Both the position numbers and the translations under genes were made by a program. Below the pieces are notes generated by a model, which was not told the DNA's origin, made no database searches, and worked only from the letters and a program-made list of their open reading frames with translations. From JAFALX01 sp036378495 (GTDB lineage Bacteria > Chloroflexota > Dormibacteria > Aeolococcales > Aeolococcaceae), in NCBI GenBank assembly GCA_036378495.1, contig DASUWI010000131.1, positions 1 to 19,801 on the forward strand: a stretch of DNA of 19,801 nt, given 5' to 3'. Shown piece by piece: positions 14,275 through 19,801 of the stretch; position 1 is the first letter of the stretch; each line of letters starts with the position of its first letter.

Positions 14275-15015
14275 ATGGTGATGGAGACCATGCCCGATCG
14301 CGGACGCGACCTCCAGGTGCCGGGGAGCGAGGAGGCCGCGCGCTACGTGGAGGTGCTCCATCGTGAGGGCACGCTGGCCTGCACCGAGGCCGGGTGCGAG
14401 GCCGCTACCGGCGTCGCCTGCGCGTACGTGGACCGCCGCCTGCATCGCTGCAGCACGGCGTGGTGTCCCGCGCATCGCTACGTCCTCGGCCGGGAGGTGT
14501 TCTGCCGCCGCCACGCGGGCGTCGTCAGCGCGCTCTCCAGCGGCGAGGCAGTGCCCACGACGACGTCGTATCCCGATCTGAACAACCGGGCGCCGTCGCT
14601 GGTGGCGTGGATGGCACGCGCTCTCGACGCCGACGTCTGGGGGCTGCTGCTCGAGGAGCTCGGCACCGAGACGGGCGGGCAGCTGGTCGCGGATCCCGTA
14701 ACGCTGGTCTTTCACGGCGTCCAGCGCGGACGCTCCTGGGAGCGCGCCTGGAAGCTGGTCACGCACACCGGCGTGGCGCGCCGTGTCAGCGTGCTGGTGG
14801 AGGAGGCGGACGACACCACCGTGGTGGTGAAGGTCGGCTCCAGGGTGGTGACGAGCGTGGTGCCCCCCTGGATCGCGCACCGCAGCAAGCACGAAGACGT
14901 CAGCCCCGAGGTCGACGCCGGCGAGCGGGCGGCGTTCAACCAGCAGCTGATCGCCGCCATCGGCGAGGGGCTGCGCAGCGAGGCCGTCCGCGAGAACGAG
15001 GCCTGGCACTCGTGA
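14275..15015 (+). CDS. Cys/His-rich protein of unknown function
   Basis: A 246-residue protein that I do not recognise. Residues 36-80 hold a likely zinc-binding module: C36, C41, C49, H57, C59, C64, H67, C77 and H80, with spacings CxxxxC, CxxxxCxxH and CxxH. The remainder (105-246) is soluble and mixed alpha/beta with VSVLVEEADDTTVVVKVGS, without known catalytic motifs. ATG 14275 is used; ATG 14281 and ATG 14290 are in frame and none has a well-spaced ribosome-binding site. Its stop overlaps the GTG start of the response regulator (GTGA), so the two are translationally coupled. A sensor or partner role for the regulator is possible but only inferred. Confidence 0.7.
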   Translation: MVMETMPDRGRDLQVPGSEEAARYVEVLHREGTLACTEAGCEAATGVACAYVDRRLHRCSTAWCPAHRYVLGREVFCRRHAGVVSALSSGEAVPTTTSYPDLNNRAPSLVAWMARALDADVWGLLLEELGTETGGQLVADPVTLVFHGVQRGRSWERAWKLVTHTGVARRVSVLVEEADDTTVVVKVGSRVVTSVVPPWIAHRSKHEDVSPEVDAGERAAFNQQLIAAIGEGLRSEAVRENEAWHS

Positions 15016-15404
15016 GGCCCTGCGTGCTGGTGGTCGACGACGATCCGCGCCTGCTCCAGATCATCGGGATGTACCTCAACCTCGAGGGCTACGACGTGGT
15101 CACCGCCGAGACCGGGGAGGACGCGCTGCTCCGGCTCATCGAGCAGCCCATCGCGCTCGTGATCCTCGACATCATGATGCCGGGCATGGACGGCGTGGAG
15201 GTCTGCCGGCACATCCGGAGTGACCCCGCGACGGCAATGACTCCCGTGGTCATGTGCTCGGCGCTGTCCGCGGACGAGGACATTCGCCGGGCGCGTGACG
15301 CCGGCGCGTCACACATGATCTGCAAGCCCTTCAACCTGGTGGGGCTGGGCGCCGTGGTGCGCTCCTTCCTGGGCGTCGTCGAGCCGGCGGTCGCCGAAGC
15401 CTAG
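15012..15404 (+). CDS. Single-domain response regulator (CheY-like receiver)
   Basis: A 130-residue stand-alone receiver. It has the acidic cluster D9-D11 (VVDDD), phospho-acceptor D53 in LDIMMPGMDG, a Ser at the switch position (CSALS) and K105 in ICKPF. There is no output domain, so it must act by protein contact, as CheY- or DivK-like proteins do. GTG 15012 gives a 4-base overlap with the upstream gene. The next gene, a CvpA-family protein on the other strand, ends 6 bases away. Possible links to the pilus system are suggested only by neighbourhood. Confidence 0.92.
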   Translation: MRPCVLVVDDDPRLLQIIGMYLNLEGYDVVTAETGEDALLRLIEQPIALVILDIMMPGMDGVEVCRHIRSDPATAMTPVVMCSALSADEDIRRARDAGASHMICKPFNLVGLGAVVRSFLGVVEPAVAEA

Positions 15405-15410
15405 CGAGGT

Positions 15411-16016
15411 TCAGACCCCGGGGATCGACTCGAGCTGCGTGCCTTCGACGAGGTGCGTGCTCAGGTCTGTGGGGAGCACGGGACCGAAGACCGTCCGCGC
15501 CTGGGGAGCGGCGCGCACCACCTGACCGGACAGCACCGCCGACGTGATGTCCTGCGCGGTCATGCCCCGACCCTGAGGCAGGTTGTCGCTCGAGTTCCCA
15601 GGTGCCTGGGCCACAGCCAGCGCCACCAGAAAGAGCACGAGCGCCTGGGACACGCCGACGATGACGCCGGCGATGCTGCCGGTGACGCGGTCGAACGCGA
15701 AGTACACCACCTTCTGCAGCTTCTCGTCGAACGCCCAGCCGAGGCCCTCGAAGACCAGCTCGACGAATGCCACCACGCCGACGAACATCCACGCGTTGGC
15801 GTACAGGCTGTGGGGCGCGAACGTCGACGCCAGCCCGTTGCCGATGTTGGTCGCCGCGAGCACGCCGACGTAGAGGCCGGCGAACGCCACGACGCGGCGG
15901 AGGAAGCCGATCTTCCAGCCGAGGTACACGTTGATCCCGACGAGCAGGAGCAGCACCAGGTCGGCGCCGAACTGTCCCAGCGTCCCGTCGATGAACGCCA
16001 GCGGCGTGTGTGTCAC
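15411..16016 (-). CDS. CvpA-family membrane protein
   Basis: A 201-residue membrane protein with four predicted helices (about 17-34, 38-57, 72-90, 110-136). The family pattern includes DLVLLLLVGINVYLGWKIG at the first helix. CvpA proteins are linked in E. coli to colicin V production and envelope stress, but the molecular role is unclear. The soluble C-terminal 60 residues are less conserved. The start is GTG 16016 with GGAG at 16024-16027, which overlaps the tadC stop, so it is the last gene of the cpaB-tadB-tadC operon. Confidence 0.8.
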   Translation of the reverse strand: MTHTPLAFIDGTLGQFGADLVLLLLVGINVYLGWKIGFLRRVVAFAGLYVGVLAATNIGNGLASTFAPHSLYANAWMFVGVVAFVELVFEGLGWAFDEKLQKVVYFAFDRVTGSIAGVIVGVSQALVLFLVALAVAQAPGNSSDNLPQGRGMTAQDITSAVLSGQVVRAAPQARTVFGPVLPTDLSTHLVEGTQLESIPGV

Positions 16017-16026
16017 CGAAGCACTC

Positions 16027-16968
16027 CTACTTGGCGCCCAGCGTGTGGGCGACCTCGACGACGGCGGGCCCGAGGAGCACGATGAAGAGCGTCGGGAAGA
16101 TGCACCCGACCATCGGGAACAGCATCTTCAGCGGGGCCTTCTGCCCCTGTTCCTCGGCGCGCTGGCGGCGCCGGCGGCGGATCTCCTCAGACTGGATGCG
16201 CAGCACGTTGGCGATGCCGACGCCCAGCTGCTCCGACTGCACCACGGCCTGCACGAAGTTGGTCAGCTCCTCGACCTTGCAGCGCCGCGCCATGTCCTCG
16301 AGGGCCTCGATACGGGGCCGTCCCAGGCGCACCTCGTTGAGCACCTGCGTGATCTCCGCCGTCAGCGGGTTCTCGTACTTCTCGGCGACGCGCGCCAGCG
16401 CGGCGTCGAAGCTGAGGCCGGCCTCGACACTGATCGTCAGCAGGTCGAGCGCGCTCGGCATCGCCAGCAGGATCGCCTTCTTGCGCTTCTTGACCTTGCT
16501 GGTCAGCAGCATCTGGGGGACGAGCCAGCCGAGCACTCCGCCGCCCACCGGGCCGAGCAGGAACATCGGCTCATCGAGCGTCATCAGGATGGCGAGCCCC
16601 AGGCCGAGCACGGTGAAGAGCAGCAGTGACAACAGCCGCAGCAGCCAGAACGCGCTGGCGGTCATGCCCCAGGGGCGCCCCGCCAGGTTGATCTGCTCCT
16701 GCAGCGCGTCCAGGCTCCCGGAGCGAACGAACTTCGTGATGAACGAGCCGAGCTTGTCGAGCGTGGGCCGGATGGCGCGCTCGAAGAAGGGGAGCGACAG
16801 CTCCACCTCGCTGAGCGTCGTCGGCATGCGTCCCAGCTCGGTGAACTGCGCCAGCCGCGCCTCGAGCAGGTCGGCCGGCTTCGCCGACATCGACACGGTG
16901 AGACCGAACACGATGAAGAGCACACCGAGCGCCGCCACGAGGCCGAGGCCGAGCGCGATGAAGCTCAC
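16027..16968 (-). CDS. tadC: Flp pilus platform protein TadC (type II secretion F domain)
   Basis: A 313-residue inner-membrane protein with an N-terminal helix (about 1-25), a central pair of helices (about 105-155) and a C-terminal helix (LFPMVGCIFPTLFIVLLG). Between them lies a T2SSF domain with LLTISVEAGLSFDAALARVA and ITQVLNEVRLGRPRIEAL. TadC pairs with TadB to form the platform that the pilus motor acts on. GTG 16968 is 2 bases after the tadB stop with GAGG at 16976-16979. The open frame to 17145 is tadB shadow. Confidence 0.93.
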   Translation of the reverse strand: MSFIALGLGLVAALGVLFIVFGLTVSMSAKPADLLEARLAQFTELGRMPTTLSEVELSLPFFERAIRPTLDKLGSFITKFVRSGSLDALQEQINLAGRPWGMTASAFWLLRLLSLLLFTVLGLGLAILMTLDEPMFLLGPVGGGVLGWLVPQMLLTSKVKKRKKAILLAMPSALDLLTISVEAGLSFDAALARVAEKYENPLTAEITQVLNEVRLGRPRIEALEDMARRCKVEELTNFVQAVVQSEQLGVGIANVLRIQSEEIRRRRRQRAEEQGQKAPLKMLFPMVGCIFPTLFIVLLGPAVVEVAHTLGAK

Positions 16969-16970
16969 CG

Positions 16971-17951
16971 TCAGACCTCGATCTTCACGATCTTCTGGAT
17001 CGCGGCAGCGCCGATGGCGATGGACACGATGCCCATGCCGATCAGCACGTGCCCCAGCGGATCGCTGAGGAACGGTCCGAAGTACCCGGGCGAGATCAGC
17101 GCGAGAATGCCGGCGAGCGCGAACGGCAGGATCGTGATGATCCATCCCGACGCGCGGGCCTGCGCGGTGATGGTGCGGATCTCGCCCTGGATGCGGATGC
17201 GCTCGCGGATGGTGAACGCGATCGTGTCGAGGATCTCCGCGAGGTTGCCACCCACGACGCGCTGGATCTGCACCGCGGTGACCAGCAGGTCGAAGTCCTC
17301 GGACTTGTTGCGCTCCACCATGTGGTTGAGCGCGTCATCGACGCTGATGCCGAGGGCGATCTCGCGCGTCGCCCGCCCGAACTCCTCGGAGATGGGCGGC
17401 GCGGCGTTTTTCGACACCGACGACAGCGCCTGTGCGAACGAGTGACCTGCCTTGAGCGCGTTGCTCAGCAGCACGATGGTGTCGCCCAGCTGCGCGTTGA
17501 ACTTGCGCATCCGGCGGCGCTGACGGAACTTCAGGAAGAACCCGGACAGCACGTAGACGACCAGCGGGCAGGGGACGAACGCGATGGGCGTCCCGAACCG
17601 CAGCGCCATCAGGAGGCCGACGAGCACGCCGATACCGACGACGGCGAGCACCCACTCGGATGACTTGAGCTTGAGGTCCGCCTTCTGCAGGTCCTCGGCC
17701 AGCCTGCCGCTGTGCGAGCTGCGCGACATCAGCGGCGTCATCGCCGATGTCACGGTGTCCAGCAGGTCGCGGAGCAGGTTGCCCGTGCGCACCCGTTTGG
17801 GCGGGCTCGTGGCGACGGCCACGCCACCGTATTGATTGAGACGGCGGGCCATCTCCTCGGCCTCGCTGCGCCGCCCGCTCAGGAAGAAGGCGAGGAACGC
17901 GAGGACTGCCGAGGCGCAGAGCGTTGCCGCGGCCAGCGACACGAGGTTCAT
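16971..17951 (-). CDS. tadB: Flp pilus platform protein TadB (type II secretion F domain)
   Basis: A 326-residue inner-membrane protein. It has an N-terminal helix (about 4-25), two central helices (about 100-140), a cytoplasmic T2SSF domain with DTIVLLSNALKAGHSFAQAL and VVGGNLAEILDTIAFTIRER, and C-terminal helices (about 270-318). It forms the pilus assembly platform with TadC. ATG 17951 lies 4 bases after the cpaB stop. The motor ATPase TadA/CpaF, often encoded just upstream of tadB, is absent from this position. Confidence 0.94.
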   Translation of the reverse strand: MNLVSLAAATLCASAVLAFLAFFLSGRRSEAEEMARRLNQYGGVAVATSPPKRVRTGNLLRDLLDTVTSAMTPLMSRSSHSGRLAEDLQKADLKLKSSEWVLAVVGIGVLVGLLMALRFGTPIAFVPCPLVVYVLSGFFLKFRQRRRMRKFNAQLGDTIVLLSNALKAGHSFAQALSSVSKNAAPPISEEFGRATREIALGISVDDALNHMVERNKSEDFDLLVTAVQIQRVVGGNLAEILDTIAFTIRERIRIQGEIRTITAQARASGWIITILPFALAGILALISPGYFGPFLSDPLGHVLIGMGIVSIAIGAAAIQKIVKIEV

Positions 17952-17955
17952 TGCG

Positions 17956-18813
17956 TCAGTGGCCGAACAGGGTGTCCAGGGTGCTGGCTTCCACGGTGGT
18001 GTCCGGCGTCGCCGGGACGCCAGCGCCTGTGGCGGCCTCGTAGTTCGGCGTGTAGCCGGTGTTGCCGCCGGTCACCTTGCCCCACTCTGACTGCGGACGC
18101 AGCACGTACTTGAGCACGGTCTCGTGTCCCTGGCCGGTGATGAGGCCGGTGAGGAGCTCCGCCTGGCTGCGCGCCACCTCGACGATGTACACGCTCGGGT
18201 TGCCGTTGGAGCCGGACGTTCCGGTGCGCAGCACGGGGATGTCCTGGAACGAGAAGCGGGTGCCGAGTGTGTTGTTGGCGGTGTCGAGCACGAGGATGTC
18301 GATGTGGTCACCAGGCTGGATGTAGAAGCCAACCGAGGTGAGATCGGGCGAGACGTTGTTCTGCTGCAGCTGCGTGGCCCCCTGCGGCAGCTCGCCCGCA
18401 GCGGGGATCGCCAGTGCGACGAATCCCTTGGTGATCGAGGTGGAGAGCGACACGGGCACCGATTGGCCCTGCGCGTTCGTCGTCGTCTGCGCGGCGAGCG
18501 GCTGTGCCGCGAAGAACGCGGGCACCATTGGGTCGTTCTTGCCCACGGCGACGCTGGTGGTCTTGCCGGTGACGGCGGTTGCCACCGTGTATGCGTCGGA
18601 TGGGACGGCGCTCTGCGGCAGGTCGACGCTGCTGATCAGATCAGCAGTGACCGTGGTTCCGGCAGGGATCGCGTTCTTGGCGACGACCACGCTGACCGTT
18701 GCGCCATGGCTCTGGCTCAATGCAAAGAGGACGCCGCCGAAGGCAAGCGCCGCAAGGACGATCCCCAGCAGGAGGAACACCCGGTTGTTCGGTTTGCTTG
18801 CCTGAATCGACAC
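17956..18813 (-). CDS. cpaB: Flp pilus assembly protein CpaB/RcpC
   Basis: A 285-residue protein with one N-terminal membrane anchor (about residues 11-33) followed by a SAF domain (VSVVVAKNAIPAGTTVTADL, about 40-100). The RcpC/CpaB core includes the GDHIDILVLDT strand near 168-178. In diderms it works with the secretin CpaC; no secretin gene is next to it here, which fits a monoderm cell plan or a split locus. The start is GTG 18813 with GAGGAG at 18819-18824. It heads the cpaB-tadB-tadC-cvpA run. Confidence 0.9.
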   Translation of the reverse strand: MSIQASKPNNRVFLLLGIVLAALAFGGVLFALSQSHGATVSVVVAKNAIPAGTTVTADLISSVDLPQSAVPSDAYTVATAVTGKTTSVAVGKNDPMVPAFFAAQPLAAQTTTNAQGQSVPVSLSTSITKGFVALAIPAAGELPQGATQLQQNNVSPDLTSVGFYIQPGDHIDILVLDTANNTLGTRFSFQDIPVLRTGTSGSNGNPSVYIVEVARSQAELLTGLITGQGHETVLKYVLRPQSEWGKVTGGNTGYTPNYEAATGAGVPATPDTTVEASTLDTLFGH

Positions 18814-18995
18814 CTGTTCTCCTCACGCGGTGGTTTGCTGGTCGCACCGCATCACCACACCGAAATGTCCAACTCGCCGAGCGGTTATGCGAGATCGGAT
18901 CGAGTGTGACCCAGCCCGGTCGGAGCCGGATCGCCAATCGGTAACAAAGAGATCGCACACCATTCGGCGTCGATCACAGGACATGTGACGTTCAG

Positions 18996-19801
18996 TCAGT
19001 CCTCGAACTGTCCCGTGCTGTTGGCACGCATCAGCGTCGCAAGGATGTCATCGCGGTATGGCGCGATGGTCGCGATCTTTCGGTACAGCCGCAGCGCGCC
19101 GCGGGTGTCACCGCGCATGCGGTGCAGGCGAGCGACACGGTCGAGGTAGGTCACGGCGAGGTCGATGTCGCGGTCGTCGAGGCAGACATCGGCGAGCCGC
19201 AGCAGCGGGGTTTCGAAGACGGGATCGGCGCGCGAGGCCGCGATGTAGCAGCTGAGCGCGGCGTTGCCCTTGCCCAGCGCGCGGCAGCGATCGCCGGCGT
19301 CAAGGGCGAGCTCGGCCACCATGCGGCCACCGACCTCGGATGCCACCTTCTGCACCAGCGCTGCAGCTTCGTCACAGCGGCGGCGGCGCAGCTTGTCGTT
19401 GATCTCGTTGCGGCTGTCGATGAGCTCCGGGTCGAGGTCGAGGAGCCGGCGCTGCTCCCAGTCGTCGGCATCGAGCATCTCGGCGAGCTCATCGGGCTCC
19501 AGGCCGGGCTCGGCGTCCGGTGGCGGCTTGGCACTGTTGCGGACGTGCCAGCCGCGGCTCTGGGCACGCTCGTCGTGTGCCGCCGGGGCCGCCTCGAACG
19601 GCGCCGCCGGCGCGGCAGGCCCGGCAGGCTCCGTGTGGCCGGGCGGGGTCAGCGGTGGGGACGCCGGCGAGGCCGTGACGAAGTCGTTGAACTCGGTGAG
19701 GTGAAAGCCGTCGCGCGGCGCCACGGCGAATTGCATGTCCGCTGCAGGCGGCTCCGGGGGTGGTGGGTCCGGCGCCACGGGCTCCAGCACGACGGGATCC
19801 A
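18996..19801 (-). CDS. TPR-like protein with Pro/Ala-rich N-terminus (partial)
   Basis: At least 268 residues; the frame stays open through the right edge, so the 5' end is probably outside the window, although GTG 19790 could start it. Up to about residue 90 the chain is Pro/Ala-rich and disordered. The C-terminal half holds helix pairs typical of tetratricopeptide repeats (ALSCYIAASRADPVFETPLL, DLAVTYLDRVARLHRMRGDT, GALRLYRKIATIAPYRDDIL). Such proteins act as protein-binding scaffolds. It is co-directional with cpaB, 182 bases upstream of it, and may belong to the pilus locus, but its function is unknown. Confidence 0.72.
   Translation of the reverse strand, partial: DPVVLEPVAPDPPPPEPPAADMQFAVAPRDGFHLTEFNDFVTASPASPPLTPPGHTEPAGPAAPAAPFEAAPAAHDERAQSRGWHVRNSAKPPPDAEPGLEPDELAEMLDADDWEQRRLLDLDPELIDSRNEINDKLRRRRCDEAAALVQKVASEVGGRMVAELALDAGDRCRALGKGNAALSCYIAASRADPVFETPLLRLADVCLDDRDIDLAVTYLDRVARLHRMRGDTRGALRLYRKIATIAPYRDDILATLMRANSTGQFED

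Noticed and set aside
16010..17068. Long plus-strand open frame opposite tadC
   Set aside because: Ser/Arg-rich antisense shadow; tadC and tadB on the minus strand have clear domains.

Overview
This is a GC-rich, densely packed chromosomal window from a bacterium, probably a soil-type member of the Terrabacteria (Dormibacterota/Chloroflexota-like or actinobacterial). That assignment is an inference. It rests on high GC with many GTG starts, a Tad/Flp pilus locus with no outer-membrane secretin in view, and a [NiFe]-hydrogenase maturation cluster containing a second HypC-like protein and a sugar-phosphate isomerase-like protein. No rRNA gene or intact mobile element is visible.

Layout. (1) 1-3777, plus strand: a short C-rich hairpin repeat array, then a tightly overlapping hydrogenase-maturation operon. 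Its genes are a HypC-like protein with an internal CxxC, a GmhA-like SIS-domain protein, hypC, hypD and hypE. The hydrogenase structural genes, hypA, hypB and hypF are not in the window. (2) 3793-4971, minus strand: a secreted protein of eight HAF/DLGTLGG repeats. (3) 5183-8922, plus strand: rpmG, tRNA-Trp, secE, nusG, rplK and rplA, followed 14 bases later by a receiver-ParA (CpaE/TadZ-like) gene where rplJ-rplL often sit. (4) 8923-10315: a gene-poor stretch, a decayed LmbE-type deacetylase fragment, and an alpha/beta hydrolase with a cysteine at the nucleophile elbow. (5) 10384-13300, minus strand: a Flp pilin gene with a near-ideal ribosome-binding site and its own terminator, followed by two more receiver-ParA genes. 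(6) 13536-15404, plus strand: an isoprenylcysteine-methyltransferase-family membrane protein, a Cys/His-rich protein of unknown function and a single-domain response regulator. (7) 15411-19801, minus strand: a TPR-like protein cut by the window edge, cpaB, tadB, tadC and a CvpA-family membrane protein.

How the genes fit together. The hyp genes build the Fe(CN)2CO centre of a [NiFe] hydrogenase: HypE makes the cyanide donor, and the HypC-HypD complex assembles the centre. The right-hand half is a dispersed Flp pilus system: pilin, two TadB/TadC platform proteins, CpaB, and three CpaE-like ATPases. The receiver domain of those ATPases runs from intact, to partly degenerate, to missing its phosphorylation site. 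The TadA motor ATPase and the prepilin peptidase must lie elsewhere. The points most worth a second look are the three graded CpaE paralogs (one linked to ribosomal genes), the altered hydrogenase accessory proteins, the palindrome at the rpmG/secE/nusG promoter, and the Cys-nucleophile hydrolase.
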